Of a DNA stretch of 38,605 nucleotides, positions 15,542 to 25,060 are shown in pieces. The stretch covers positions 1 through 38,605 of the forward strand of contig SOJZ01000035.1 in the NCBI GenBank assembly GCA_004376295.1, given 5' to 3'. The position numbers and the translations under genes are program-made. Numbering within the stretch: position 1 is the first letter of the stretch; every line of letters begins with the position of its first letter. The stretch is from Candidatus Bathyarchaeota archaeon. GTDB lineage: Archaea; Thermoproteota; Bathyarchaeia; Bathyarchaeales; Bathyarchaeaceae. Below the pieces are notes generated by a model. It was not told the origin of the DNA. It was given only the letters and a program-made list of their open reading frames with translations, and did no database searches.

Positions 15542-16213
15542 TTACCCTTGGGTAATTGAACCATCACGGATTCTATACGTTACATCTGCAAATTCGACCA
15601 TTTTTTCGTCATGTGTGACAACTATTACAGCTGCTTTCTGTTTTCTGCACAGGTCGGAAAGCAGTTTTATGATCTCAAACCCTGTTTCAGAGTCAAGTTC
15701 ACCCGTGGGTTCATCTGCAAGTATCAAAGACGGACTGTTCGCAAGAGCCCTCGCAATTGCCACCCGCTGCATTTCTCCAGTGCTGAGTTCCTTTGGTCTG
15801 TGTTGAAGCCTACTTGCCAGTCCAACGGTTTCAAGGAGTTGAACAGCTCTTCGCCTTTGCGTCTCCTGAGAGATATTAGCTAGCGCCATTGGCAACTCAA
15901 CGTTTTCAAGAGCCGTAAGTGTAGGCAACAGATTGAAGGTCTGGAAAACGAATCCAATGTTTTGAAGCCTTATCTTTCTTCGTTCCTTTTCAGCCAGAAG
16001 CGAGGTATCTTTTTCGTTGATAAAGACCTTTCCAAATGTTGGATGGTCATTTAGTCCTATGAGATGCAGGAGTGTGGTTTTTCCGGAGCCAGACGGTCCG
16101 ATAATCGCCACAAGGTTCGCTTTATCCACCTCAAGATTGACTTTGTTTATCGCCGTTATACGGGAGGAACCAAGGCGATATATGCGCGTTAACTCTAGTG
16201 TCCTTACAATCAA
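15542..16213 (-). CDS. ABC transporter ATP-binding protein, MacB/LolD type
   Basis: A 223-residue ATPase subunit. Walker A is GPSGSGKTT, the Q-loop is in FVFQTFNLLPTLTALENVELP, the signature is LSTGEMQRVAIARALA (LSTGE for LSGGQ, common in the LolD/MacB group), Walker B is LILADEPTGELDSETG, and the H-loop is VVTHD. It overlaps the permease gene by four bases, upstream on the same strand. MacB/LolD-type systems usually do not import small solutes; they work as mechanotransmission exporters or lipoprotein/envelope complexes. The gene is convergent with the proteasome subunit, with 35 bp between stops. Confidence 0.94.
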   Translation of the reverse strand: MIVRTLELTRIYRLGSSRITAINKVNLEVDKANLVAIIGPSGSGKTTLLHLIGLNDHPTFGKVFINEKDTSLLAEKERRKIRLQNIGFVFQTFNLLPTLTALENVELPMALANISQETQRRRAVQLLETVGLASRLQHRPKELSTGEMQRVAIARALANSPSLILADEPTGELDSETGFEIIKLLSDLCRKQKAAVIVVTHDEKMVEFADVTYRIRDGSITQG

Positions 16214-17379
16214 TATTCTGACCTCAGAACTTCCGAAATGTTCGCGCTCATAGCACTTATGGCTGGAATGATGCCAGCAACACAGCTTACAATAAGAGTG
16301 GATGCCAGAATTTCAACCATGAAAATGGGAGAAACTACGCCGAATAAGCCTTGGAAGAACAATGTAAGTGGAATGCGGGTGTAAATGCTTGCCAGAAAAA
16401 GCGTTGCAATCGTGCCTACCAGTATTCCGAGAAGCCCGCCAAACAAGCCTATTAAAGTGGTTTCAGTAATGACCATGCGGAAGATGGATTTTCTGGGAGC
16501 ACCTAGAGCGCCCAATGTGGCAAAATCTCTTCTCCTCTCTGAAATGTTCATTATGGCAACCGTTGTCACAAGGATCATGCTCAAAAAGAAGAGCATACCT
16601 CTCATTCCCAGATTCCACGTCTCGATATCGGAGAGAAGAGGCGCAATGGTCTCGTTTCTCTCATCAGCTGTTAAAGCCTTAACACCTGTAATGTTCGCTT
16701 CGATGTTCGAAGCAACTTCCTTTCCCATGCTTTCTTCTTCCGGTTCGACAACTATCATGTTAATCCATGAGGAATTTGTGGGAAAATATACGTGTTGAGC
16801 TAGTCTGAGAGGCATGATGATCGCGCGAGCCAGGGTCGTTGAAGGGGTGTCGAGAATTCCTACAATTGTTAGGTTGTAATTTTTGATTCTTATTGTTGAG
16901 CCGAGGGCGAGGTTGTATTGGTCAACAAGAGATGGACCGATTGTGACTTCTTTCGTGCTTGAATTTGCGGATGGCCATCTTCCGTCAGGTTTCAGAGGCG
17001 TAGATCCAACCAGAATTTCCCATCTTTCAGAAGGTATTCCAATGCTGATGTTTGTTGGTACAAGTTGAATAGCATCTTCAAGTTCGTAGCCGAAGAAGAC
17101 TAGCATCGGAACCGCTGTTCTCACTCCTTCTATTCGCTTCACTTCGTCAACTATGTCTTCTGGAAGGTTTCCTCCGCTTATCGGAAACGCTTGGACTACT
17201 ATGGAGCCTTTGGCGACGACCACAATGTCTCCGCTGAAGAATACGTTCATTTCTTTGATGATGGATGTGTATCTTGAAGTTGTCGCGCCAATGGTTACTA
17301 TGAACATGACGGCTAAGGTGATGCCGAGGATGCAAAGTGAAGTTCTGAGTCGTCTGCGAAGAAGGTTTCGTATGCACAT
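16210..17379 (-). CDS. ABC transporter permease, MacB/FtsX type
   Basis: A 389-residue permease with one N-terminal transmembrane segment after RNLLRRRLRTSLCILGI, a long extracytoplasmic MacB periplasmic-core-like domain (about 40-265), and three C-terminal membrane segments of the FtsX fold. ATLGALGAPRKSIFRMVITET between them is the usual coupling segment. Four Asn-x-Ser/Thr sites lie in the outer domain. It forms an operon with the ATPase (four-base overlap). A 724-residue-class surface protein is transcribed divergently 150 bp away, making that protein a candidate partner of the transporter. Confidence 0.92.
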   Translation of the reverse strand: MCIRNLLRRRLRTSLCILGITLAVMFIVTIGATTSRYTSIIKEMNVFFSGDIVVVAKGSIVVQAFPISGGNLPEDIVDEVKRIEGVRTAVPMLVFFGYELEDAIQLVPTNISIGIPSERWEILVGSTPLKPDGRWPSANSSTKEVTIGPSLVDQYNLALGSTIRIKNYNLTIVGILDTPSTTLARAIIMPLRLAQHVYFPTNSSWINMIVVEPEEESMGKEVASNIEANITGVKALTADERNETIAPLLSDIETWNLGMRGMLFFLSMILVTTVAIMNISERRRDFATLGALGAPRKSIFRMVITETTLIGLFGGLLGILVGTIATLFLASIYTRIPLTLFFQGLFGVVSPIFMVEILASTLIVSCVAGIIPAISAMSANISEVLRSEY

Positions 17380-17480
17380 TGTTGTGATTCGCGTGGTCTT
17401 ACCGTCTCCTCTAGTTCTGAATCTGAATTATATCTAATTCTACAATCTGTCTGTATAATCCAATTGCATAATTCAATAGG

Positions 17481-17523
17481 CTTATAAATAATTTATCTGG
17501 TTTACAGTTATAGTAAGGTGAAG
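17481..17523 (+). promoter_or_regulatory. Promoter and ribosome binding site of the surface protein
   Basis: CTTATAAATA (17481-17490) is a good archaeal TATA box; transcription should begin near 17512. GGTGAAG (17517-17523) then lies six bases before GTG 17530 and supports that start over the GTG at 17518, which sits inside the Shine-Dalgarno itself. Confidence 0.6.
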
Positions 17524-17529
17524 ATAAGA

Positions 17530-19692
17530 GTGAAAAGAAATAGCAAAATCATGATGATAACGCTGATATCAGTTCTAACGCTTTCAATTCTGTCGATTTT
17601 CACGGCACAAACATCCCATGTGAATGCTGAATTATTTCCGACTTCTTCTGAAGATGTGGAAGCAAGTTTCGTTGTATACCCAGATGGGCGTGTTGTCATA
17701 GCAGTGGCATTGAATTCCACAGGAGTCACATTCCCGTATACCATGCCTAAAACACATGGATTTCTAGGTTTCACGAAGAGCAACGACTTAACAGTGGCAT
17801 CAGCCGATTTCACGTTTATCGTTCCACCAGAAGAAGCAACGCAATTTCCATTCAACACAACAACCGTTTCATACCTTGCGGAATGTTCGGAGAGCCTTGC
17901 CAGCACAGAGATTAACTGTTCAGTAATCTTACCCCCAAGTATCGCATCAGAATTTCCGTTTAACTCCACAGACTTCCAAGTGACAGGAGAATATTCAGAC
18001 AACACAGTAAGTGGCGCAATAACGGTTCACTCACTGCCGGGTTTTGTGTTAGGTGACTTGAATATTAACTTCCAAGGAAACAGAACAGATCTTTCCCTTA
18101 GTGGGGACGTAACAGTCGTCTATGGCAACTTCTACGGCGTCGAGTTAGATGAAGAAGAACTTGTCATGTTGCTTGAACAAGCTGAGGGCATTGTTGGAAC
18201 AGGAGAAGGTTCGCTATATGAAATGACAGATGGCACATTGGAGTGCACCAAATTGGAAACGACGAAGACTCCCATAACGGGTGGCGCTACAGTGGATTTT
18301 GAGGTGACAATTCAAAGCGAAGATTTCATCCAATCGTTAGTGTCTATGATGTATGGAGACATACCTGGCATAACACCTGGTGAGATGCCGGATGAGGAAA
18401 TGTTGTATCCAATGTTAAACGCAACGTTTTCTTCAATTGAAAGTGCGTCCTTTCAGCTGGCGTATATGTATAGTCAAAGAGAGTTTGAATTTAAACTAAC
18501 AACAGTTGGAGATGTGGAAGAGAGTAAAGCACAAATGACTTCAATGATTTCAATGCTGCCAGATGAAACAATCCCTCTGGAAGTAAGGCAGTTGATAGAG
18601 TCACTTATGAACAAGACGTATTGTTCCATGAAATCCTATGAAGAATCTATAACATACGCTGGGGGACAGGCCGATCTTGAAGGAACCTATACCATTGAAG
18701 GCGATCTAAACGCCGAAATCGAATACATAAAAGATACATTGTTGGCTTACATCGCATTGCAATCGATATCGCCGCCACAACCATCACCGTGGCAATTGTC
18801 TTTCATAAACAGAACAGAATTAGAAGTAAGCGATCTCAGATGTGGCTTCGACATGACTGAGGATTCCTTGGCACTTACTGTAGAGGGACTAGCTGTTCTG
18901 CCGCCATTAAATGATACGACTGCTACGAGCTTCACGCTTAGAGGTTTCTTCAGTCTCTTTGAAGACAGCCCTCAATCTCTTAAAGTGACAATTGCAGGAG
19001 GTAGTAATGCTACTCATACGGTTATGTTGACTAGACCCGGCACCGTACCAGAACCTGATGAAACAGTTTCCGACAATAAAGTCATGATCTGGTATGACCA
19101 ACCCCTCAGCAACCTTAAAGACATGATATTTAACATTCAATCAGAAGCAGGTGCAACCGTATCCACCATAATAAACCCTGATCTCGTCAATTCTCAGAGG
19201 CCCTTCACTATTGACGCTACTGAAAACGCGGCAACCATCTTGAATATAACTGAAGTCTCTAAGCCAGTTACCATAGTCCTTGAAAGCGTAACAGTCCCTG
19301 AAAGTGTAGAGCCACCTCCGGGAACGTTTAAGGTTTTAGGGAACTATGTAGAAGTCACCGCCAGCGAGACAGACTTCACATTCAGCGCTACAATTCGTAT
19401 GTATTACACACTGGAACAGCTGAGTGCAGCAGGACTGAGCGAAAACATGCTGAAAATCCACTATTGGGATGCCACGCTGAACAAATGGGTTGCAGTAGAC
19501 AGCCAAGTAAACACCACTGAGCATTACGTATCAGCAACGATTGATCACTTTAGCCTCTGGGTCCTCATGGGACAACCAGCAGTGGCGATATGGAATGAGC
19601 CGTGGTTCTTGGCAGTTATCGGCGTTGTTATGGTCATCATCGTAGCTGTCCTTGTCTATGCTGTTAGAAGGAAAAAACCTTCGCCACAATAA
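17530..19692 (+). CDS. Secreted, C-terminally membrane-anchored surface protein of unknown function
   Basis: About 720 residues. A signal peptide (MKRNSKIMMITLISVLTLSI onward, likely cut after HVNA) is followed by a large, acidic, beta-rich ectodomain with many Asn-x-Ser/Thr sites. One membrane helix (LAVIGVVMVIIVAVLVYAV) and a short basic tail RRKKPSPQ end it. The segment just before the anchor (IRMYYTLEQLSAAGLSENML, HYWDATLNKWVAVDS, DHFSLWVLMG) resembles the membrane-proximal module found in many archaeal surface proteins. No enzyme motif is visible. It is divergent from the MacB-type ABC operon, so it may be an export substrate or an envelope partner; that is inference from position only. 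Confidence 0.85.
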   Translation: MKRNSKIMMITLISVLTLSILSIFTAQTSHVNAELFPTSSEDVEASFVVYPDGRVVIAVALNSTGVTFPYTMPKTHGFLGFTKSNDLTVASADFTFIVPPEEATQFPFNTTTVSYLAECSESLASTEINCSVILPPSIASEFPFNSTDFQVTGEYSDNTVSGAITVHSLPGFVLGDLNINFQGNRTDLSLSGDVTVVYGNFYGVELDEEELVMLLEQAEGIVGTGEGSLYEMTDGTLECTKLETTKTPITGGATVDFEVTIQSEDFIQSLVSMMYGDIPGITPGEMPDEEMLYPMLNATFSSIESASFQLAYMYSQREFEFKLTTVGDVEESKAQMTSMISMLPDETIPLEVRQLIESLMNKTYCSMKSYEESITYAGGQADLEGTYTIEGDLNAEIEYIKDTLLAYIALQSISPPQPSPWQLSFINRTELEVSDLRCGFDMTEDSLALTVEGLAVLPPLNDTTATSFTLRGFFSLFEDSPQSLKVTIAGGSNATHTVMLTRPGTVPEPDETVSDNKVMIWYDQPLSNLKDMIFNIQSEAGATVSTIINPDLVNSQRPFTIDATENAATILNITEVSKPVTIVLESVTVPESVEPPPGTFKVLGNYVEVTASETDFTFSATIRMYYTLEQLSAAGLSENMLKIHYWDATLNKWVAVDSQVNTTEHYVSATIDHFSLWVLMGQPAVAIWNEPWFLAVIGVVMVIIVAVLVYAVRRKKPSPQ

Positions 19693-19811
19693 TCATCAGT
19701 TCCTTTCTTTTTTTCTACGATGCATAAACTTAATTTTAACAAGAATAATAAGCACGGTCTAGAACCTTAAGTAACATTGACCTATGTCTTTCGCGATTCG
19801 AGGGGAATCAC

Positions 19812-20438
19812 GTGTCGTTTCAATTAACCATGGAAGAAGGGAAACTCCTTGTAAGGCTCGCACGGAAAGCCGTGGAGGAATGCCTCAAAACCGGAAAGAT
19901 TATGCCAACGCCTACGGATATCTCCCCGAAGCTTGAAGAGCAATGCGGAGTTTTTGTCACGCTGAACAGTGTTAGACACGGAAAAAAAGAACTTAGAGGC
20001 TGCATTGGTTTCCCTTATCCAACTTTACCATTGGCACGCGCAGTAGTTGAGTCAGCCATCAACTCTGCAACACAGGATCCTCGTTTTCACCCTGTCTCTG
20101 TCGACGAACTCAGCTACATAGCGTTTGAGGTAAGCGTGCTTACTCCGCCCCAACTGGTTAAAGTGAAGACGCCTATGGATTATCCCTCAAAAATTAAGGT
20201 TGGGCAAGACGGGCTGATCGTTGAGGACGGCTACTCTAAGGGTCTCCTGCTCCCTCAAGTGCCTGTCGAGTGGAACTGGAACGAAGAAGAGTTTCTCTGC
20301 CAGTGCTGCATAAAGGCAGGCTTGTCACCAGATTGCTGGCTGCTTAAAGGAACAAAAATCTACAAGTTCAGCTGCGTTATTGCACAAGAAGTCTCTCCCA
20401 ACGGAGAAGTCGTTGTCAAGGATATGGGCGTATCTTAA
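19812..20438 (+). CDS. amrA: AMMECR1 domain protein (AmmeMemoRadiSam system protein A)
   Basis: A 208-residue AMMECR1 protein. The family signature LRGCIG is present ([21 protein letters not shown]), followed by [27 protein letters not shown], a [20 protein letters not shown] segment, and [12 protein letters not shown] with clustered cysteines. The start is GTG with GAGGGG seven bases upstream. Function is unknown, but in many prokaryotes it occurs with a Memo homologue and a PflA-like radical SAM protein; the latter is present at the left window edge and Memo was not seen. It may be the first gene before the DUF401 permease. Confidence 0.92.
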   Translation: MSFQLTMEEGKLLVRLARKAVEECLKTGKIMPTPTDISPKLEEQCGVFVTLNSVRHGKKELRGCIGFPYPTLPLARAVVESAINSATQDPRFHPVSVDELSYIAFEVSVLTPPQLVKVKTPMDYPSKIKVGQDGLIVEDGYSKGLLLPQVPVEWNWNEEEFLCQCCIKAGLSPDCWLLKGTKIYKFSCVIAQEVSPNGEVVVKDMGVS

Positions 20439-20468
20439 GAAGCATACATGTTTTGTTGAGTGAGTTTA

Positions 20469-21662
20469 ATGTCTCCACTTTTGGTTTGGACCGGGTTCTT
20501 CCTTGCACTCTTCATTTTACTAATCGTCTCCAGAAAAAATTTCGCCTTAGGCATGTTTTTAGGAGCGTTTATTCTGGCAATTTTCACCATACCGTTCAAT
20601 GAAATGGCCTCGCCATTTGTTTCAGCTTTCATCGACCCATCCACAATATTATTGGCCGTAGCTGTGGGGTTGATCCCAATTATAGGGGGTATATTAAAGG
20701 ATACTGGGCAAATGGACGATTTGGTTAAGAACCTGAGAATAGGGAAAAAGGCTTTTCTCGCAGTTTCTCCTGCATTGCTGGGAATGCTTCCTATGCCAGG
20801 CGGTGCTCTCCTTTCGGCGCCTATGGTAGAAAAAGCGGGTAAGGCGGTATCAAAGGAGAAAAAATGCGGCCTGAACGTATGGTTCCGTCACATTATGTTT
20901 CTCATTTATCCTTTGTCTCCAGCCTTAATTATCTCTGTCAAAATCGCTCAACTTGATCTTTACCAAGTTCTCTTATATTTGGCCCCCTTCTTTCTTTTCT
21001 CCATCTTTCTGGGATATTTCTTCTTTCTTCACAAGATCACAGGGGAAATTGACTATGAACAGAAACTCTCCTTGAAAAAGCTCTTTCTACCACTAACAGT
21101 GATCTTAATCGCACCAATCTTTGACTTCTTAATCAAAACTCTTTTTGCGCCTTCTATCCCTGAAGTAGCTACGCTGATTGCCATAACGAGTAGCTTGATT
21201 CTTGCCGTGGTCGTTGGAAGATTAGGAGCTAGAAGGTTCGGCAAAATCACTTGGGAGTCAAAACCTTGGGATTTCGCTTTCATAATCGTGGGGATGACCG
21301 TTTTCCTCAATGTGTTCACTGCCTCGGGCATTCCAACGTTGATACAAAACCTTCAGATCCCTCCGGTGCTTCTCTGCGTTGTCATAGGATTTTTACTTGG
21401 TTTTGCCACCGGAAGAATCCAAACACCCGCTCTAATTATCGTTCCCATATTTTTGACGAAGGGATGGATCTTGTCTGCTCCTGTCTTCGCCATAATGTAT
21501 TTCAGCATTTTTCTTGGTTACGTTCTCTCCCCGATACACCCATGTGTGTCTTTGTCTCTGCAGTTCTTCCATGTGGAAATCAAGGATTTTCTGAAAGTCA
21601 TTTCTCCGCCAACGTTGATTGGTTTTGTGGTTAGCTTCGTTCTACTTTTCGTTATTATGTGA
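20469..21662 (+). CDS. DUF401 family integral membrane transporter
   Basis: About 397 residues with ten or more hydrophobic segments. The conserved block AVSPALLGMLPMPGGALLSAPMVE and a second half with FATGRIQTPALIIVPIF and SPIHPCVSLSLQFF fit the DUF401 family, distantly related to gluconate/C4-dicarboxylate-type ion transporters. The substrate is unknown. ATG 20469 is preferred over GTG 20460 because GAGTGAG lies just upstream. It follows AMMECR1 by 30 bp on the same strand, so the two may be cotranscribed. Confidence 0.85.
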   Translation: MSPLLVWTGFFLALFILLIVSRKNFALGMFLGAFILAIFTIPFNEMASPFVSAFIDPSTILLAVAVGLIPIIGGILKDTGQMDDLVKNLRIGKKAFLAVSPALLGMLPMPGGALLSAPMVEKAGKAVSKEKKCGLNVWFRHIMFLIYPLSPALIISVKIAQLDLYQVLLYLAPFFLFSIFLGYFFFLHKITGEIDYEQKLSLKKLFLPLTVILIAPIFDFLIKTLFAPSIPEVATLIAITSSLILAVVVGRLGARRFGKITWESKPWDFAFIIVGMTVFLNVFTASGIPTLIQNLQIPPVLLCVVIGFLLGFATGRIQTPALIIVPIFLTKGWILSAPVFAIMYFSIFLGYVLSPIHPCVSLSLQFFHVEIKDFLKVISPPTLIGFVVSFVLLFVIM

Positions 21663-21730
21663 AATCTTTGTCTCTTTGTGTGCGCTAAAAAAGGACAGGA
21701 CGTAGTCGATAACTACTTGCTTGAAGATCA

Positions 21731-22621
21731 TCAGTTTTCTTTTGACACAATGTTTCTTAATGTCCCGATTTTCTCGATTTCTATTTCTACCAAGTCGCCA
21801 GGAGATAAGAACTTGGGTTTCGGTTTCATGAAGACTCCTACTCCAGCGGGGGTTCCAGTTGCGATTATGTCTCCGGGTTCTAAAGTCATAACCTGACTAA
21901 GACGGTGAACTATCTCATAGACGTTGAAAACCATGTTTTTGGTAGAAGAGTTTTGTCTGAGCTCATCATTTACCCTTGTGCGGACACTTAAGTTGTTAGG
22001 GTCTTCAATTTGATTAGCGGTTGTGATACAAGGCCCCATAGGCGCGAAAGTGTCAAAACTCTTGCCCCTAGTCCACTGTTTGTCTTTGAACTGGATGTCA
22101 CGAGCGCTTATGTCGTTGAAGACTGTATATCCAAAGATGTGTTTTTTGGCCTCTGAGACAGGAATGTTTTTTCCTTTCTGGCCTATGACTATTGCTAGTT
22201 CCACTTCATAATCCAATTGTTTTACCATTTTCGGTCGAATTATTGGTTGGTCAGGGCCGATTATGGCTGTACGGGGCTTCATAAACAAAATTGGTTCATC
22301 TGGTATATCCTTTCCTTGCTCTTTCGCATGATCTCTATAGTTTAGGCCTAAGCAAACAATTTTTGGAGGCATGAGCACGGGTGCTAAGAGTGTTACATCG
22401 TCAACACTGATGGTTGCATTCCTCTTCTCGTTCTGTGATGAAATTCTCATCAACCGTTCCACAACTTTTATGCCCTTGTTGCCAAGGGCTATGAGTTCGT
22501 CGAAGGTGAGTGGAGGAGGACATTTCAGCGCCTTTGGCAGTGCCAAGAGACATGTGATTCCATGGTCAACTAGAACACCATAGGATTCCATATTAGAATG
22601 CAGATAGCGAGCTAACTTCAT
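21731..22621 (-). CDS. Fumarylacetoacetate hydrolase family protein
   Basis: A 296-residue protein with the FAH fold in its C-terminal 200 residues: IVCLGLNYRDHAKEQG, EPILFMKP, metal-binding DYEVELAIVIG (Glu, Glu), GYTVFNDISARD (Asp), QWTRGKSFDTFAPMGP and GDIIATGTPAGVG. Members cleave or decarboxylate acylpyruvates and related diketo acids; the specific substrate is not readable. The frame stays open to 22756, but homology to FAH N-termini begins with MKLARYLHSNMESYGVLVDHG, so ATG 22621 is chosen. A GTG at 22642 with no strong site is an alternative. The preceding 45 codons are hydrophobic and do not resemble the family. Confidence 0.88.
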   Translation of the reverse strand: MKLARYLHSNMESYGVLVDHGITCLLALPKALKCPPPLTFDELIALGNKGIKVVERLMRISSQNEKRNATISVDDVTLLAPVLMPPKIVCLGLNYRDHAKEQGKDIPDEPILFMKPRTAIIGPDQPIIRPKMVKQLDYEVELAIVIGQKGKNIPVSEAKKHIFGYTVFNDISARDIQFKDKQWTRGKSFDTFAPMGPCITTANQIEDPNNLSVRTRVNDELRQNSSTKNMVFNVYEIVHRLSQVMTLEPGDIIATGTPAGVGVFMKPKPKFLSPGDLVEIEIEKIGTLRNIVSKEN

Positions 22622-22788
22622 GACTTCATCAACCGCCTTCACCTTGTATAAGAGTAATGGTTTTAGATAAAAGCCTAAAGAGAAGAAACCTTGATAAGAA
22701 GATAATGCGAGAGCAAGTTTATGCTCAACAATCAGATCAACAGAGCCCAAACACAAGGAAACGGTAGCCTTAATTCGTAAATCGCCAA

Positions 22789-23688
22789 ATGAAGTGTGCG
22801 GATGGAAACATGGTATCCAAGGAAGGCCTAGCAGACATCACCCTACTAGGAGTCTCGATTATTTGGGGAGGAACATTTCCTCTCATAAAAGTTGCCCTCC
22901 AAGACAGCTCCCCCTACGCCTTCCTCTCTCTTCGGTTCCTCATAGCAACTCTCATCCTAGCCGCTGTCTTCAGGAAGGAGGTGGCATCAACCAGCAGAGA
23001 CGCCTTAAAGGCTGGCTTTCTAATCGGATTATTCGTTTTCATCGGTTATATTACCCAAACCGTTGGCCTAAAATACACGACAGCATCAAAATCAGGATTC
23101 ATCACAGGGCTCTATGTGGTCTTCACACCCATTCTTGCATATCCAATCTTAAAGGCCACTCTTCAAAGAAGACTGATTCTAGCAGTATTCCTGGCCTCAA
23201 CGGGGCTCTTTCTCCTATCTGGAATTGATCCAAGAGGTCTAAGCATGAACTATGGAGATTTCCTGACATTGGTGTGTGCCGTCGCGTACGCCTTCAGCGT
23301 AGTTCTGATAAGCAAGTATGCCAAAAAGCATAGCCCATCAGTTCTAGCTACCACACAAGCCTTTACGACTTGGATTTTCTGCACGCTCTCATGGGTCATC
23401 ATTGAACCCTTTTCTCTTCCCACGTCAACAATAGCTTGGGGTGCCGTATTCTTCACGGCGGTTTTTGCAACATCGCTGGCTTTCTTGGGTCAAAACTACG
23501 CTCAAAAGTACACCACAGCCGCTAAGGCTGCCATAATCTTCACGGCTGAGCCAGTTTTTGCCTTGATTTTCTCCTCTGCTACCCTAGGTGAAACCCTCAG
23601 TCAAGAAGGAGCTCTTGGGGCGGCTTTGATAGTTGTGGGGATGTTACTCTCGGGATTCGGATGGAAAAGAAAGAAGCTAGCTACATAG
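22789..23688 (+). CDS. DMT family transporter (two EamA domains)
   Basis: A 299-residue membrane protein with about ten transmembrane segments arranged as two EamA repeats. Repeat one begins ADITLLGVSIIWGGTFPLIKVAL and contains PYAFLSLRFLIA; repeat two begins YGDFLTLVCAVAYAFSVVLISKYA and ends near TAEPVFALIFSSATLGE-LSQEGALGAALIVVGM. These are standard drug/metabolite exporter motifs. The substrate cannot be assigned. A short basic tail (WKRKKLAT) is cytoplasmic by the positive-inside rule. It is divergent from the FAH-family gene. Confidence 0.9.
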   Translation: MKCADGNMVSKEGLADITLLGVSIIWGGTFPLIKVALQDSSPYAFLSLRFLIATLILAAVFRKEVASTSRDALKAGFLIGLFVFIGYITQTVGLKYTTASKSGFITGLYVVFTPILAYPILKATLQRRLILAVFLASTGLFLLSGIDPRGLSMNYGDFLTLVCAVAYAFSVVLISKYAKKHSPSVLATTQAFTTWIFCTLSWVIIEPFSLPTSTIAWGAVFFTAVFATSLAFLGQNYAQKYTTAAKAAIIFTAEPVFALIFSSATLGETLSQEGALGAALIVVGMLLSGFGWKRKKLAT

Positions 23689-23732
23689 AGACTGGTTGTG
23701 ACTTGTGTGCACGCGCTTTGGTGCCTAAGAAT

Positions 23733-24971
23733 TTAGGAGAAAAGCGTGTCTACTTTTTGCGGTTCCTTAGCTAATGAAACATGTTCGTCCATTCTTAATT
23801 CACTGGTATACTGTACTTCGCCACTTATGTGACAGTTGGATTCTATGGTGATATTTTCACCGTAAACGTTTTCCGCTTGTGCCCCCCTTCTGAGCAGAAC
23901 CTGCTTTCCATAAATGTCTTCTGCATGTGCATCTCTACCAATAACAACTCGGTCTGCCTTTATAGGTCCACGGACTTGGCCTCTTCTTCCTATTTCAACA
24001 CAACGTGCCGTTACGCCTTCTACACTAATTATTGATCCGCCAACCTCTATGCACTCTTCTGCCGTGGCCTTCCTTGAGCGTAATACTCCGCCTACCTCGA
24101 TGTTTTTTGCTGAAATTTCCTCGTTGACTTCCACTTTGCCTCCTACGTCAAGGTTTCCTGAGAGATTTAGTGACTTGCCTACTTTCACTTTGCCGCCAAC
24201 GTCCATTTCGCAGCCTTCGCCGGAACCAGTTATCTCTACTTTGCCTCCTACATCGATGTCTTTGAATTTCAAGTCTCCTTCGACTTTGAATGAGCCTCCA
24301 ACATCTACGTCGCCCCCCTTGTTTTTGTTGGCTAGTCGAACTACTCCACCCACATTGATTTTTTCAAACTCTAATGGGTCTTTCGACTCAAAGCATCCAC
24401 CGACATCTACTTCGCAGATTTTGCATGTACATGTGCATTCTCCGCCTCCAACTTTTGCCGTGCCACCTACATCTAGTTTTGTGATGTTCACTTTGGATTC
24501 GATTGAGACGCTTCCGCCCACGTCTATTTTCTCTGCCTCTACTTCTCCTTTGGCTTTGAAGCTTCCACCTGCATCTATGTTTTCGGCTTTAACATTTCCA
24601 TCAACCTTTAGGCTTCCGCCAACATCAACTTTTTCAACCGTCAGATCCTTGCTCACATATAGGGCCGCGTCTACATCTACACGTTTTGCAGTCATTTTGC
24701 CGTGAACTTCTAAGTGGCCGTCTTCCACCTTAACGTCATTTTCTATTTCCAAGTTTCCATGAATTGTTACGTTGTCTTCGGCTTCTAGGTTTTCTGCTGA
24801 GACGTTGCACTCGAAGGTGTTGTCTCCTTCACAGTAAATTGTGCCGGAAACTTTCACCGTGGGTGGTGTCCCTGTTCCATCGATAACTGCACGCCGGCCT
24901 ATCACCAAGTTTCCTTCAACAAAATCTAGTGTTGTTCTGCTTCTCGAAGGGACAGATATTCTGTTGTTCAC
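23733..24971 (-). CDS. Bactofilin-like polymer-forming beta-solenoid protein
   Basis: A 412-residue protein built almost wholly from short beta-strand repeats. Twelve copies of a [I/V/L]-[D/E/N]-[V/A]-G-G turn, about 15-25 residues apart, run from about residue 117 to 335, flanked by less regular rungs such as VEIGRRGQV and VVIGRDAHA. This matches a right-handed parallel beta-solenoid, as in bactofilins, which polymerise without nucleotide. One rung holds a cysteine cluster CTCTCKIC, unusual for the family and possibly a metal site. There is no signal peptide or membrane segment, so it should be cytoplasmic. The start is GTG with GGAGGA six bases upstream (24978-24983) and a TATA-like TTTTAT further up. 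It is divergent from the KaiC-like ATPase. Confidence 0.8.
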   Translation of the reverse strand: MNNRISVPSRSRTTLDFVEGNLVIGRRAVIDGTGTPPTVKVSGTIYCEGDNTFECNVSAENLEAEDNVTIHGNLEIENDVKVEDGHLEVHGKMTAKRVDVDAALYVSKDLTVEKVDVGGSLKVDGNVKAENIDAGGSFKAKGEVEAEKIDVGGSVSIESKVNITKLDVGGTAKVGGGECTCTCKICEVDVGGCFESKDPLEFEKINVGGVVRLANKNKGGDVDVGGSFKVEGDLKFKDIDVGGKVEITGSGEGCEMDVGGKVKVGKSLNLSGNLDVGGKVEVNEEISAKNIEVGGVLRSRKATAEECIEVGGSIISVEGVTARCVEIGRRGQVRGPIKADRVVIGRDAHAEDIYGKQVLLRRGAQAENVYGENITIESNCHISGEVQYTSELRMDEHVSLAKEPQKVDTLFS

Positions 24972-25060
24972 TGTTAGTCCTCCGACATAGTAAGCTGTAA
25001 CTCCGAGGCATAAAAGGGAAACTCACGTCTTGTAGTCACAATTTGTTACTATATTATGAG

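Noticed and set aside
1-20438. A complete AmmeMemoRadiSam operon
   Set aside because: Radical SAM and AMMECR1 members are present but 20 kb apart, on opposite strands, and no Memo homologue was found in the window.
22622-22756. 45-codon N-terminal extension of the FAH-family protein
   Set aside because: It is hydrophobic and not found at the start of FAH family proteins; the family N-terminus aligns from ATG 22621.
23914-24705. A 263-codon plus-strand open frame rich in Pro, Ser and Thr (PPTS repeats)
   Set aside because: It is the antisense shadow of the repetitive bactofilin-like gene; the repeats mirror the GG-turn codons of the real minus-strand frame, and no ribosome site or promoter supports it.
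23733-24971. Tandem short repeats that could suggest a CRISPR array
   Set aside because: Repeats are degenerate, vary in spacing, and keep a continuous reading frame with a beta-solenoid pattern; there are no constant-length unique spacers.
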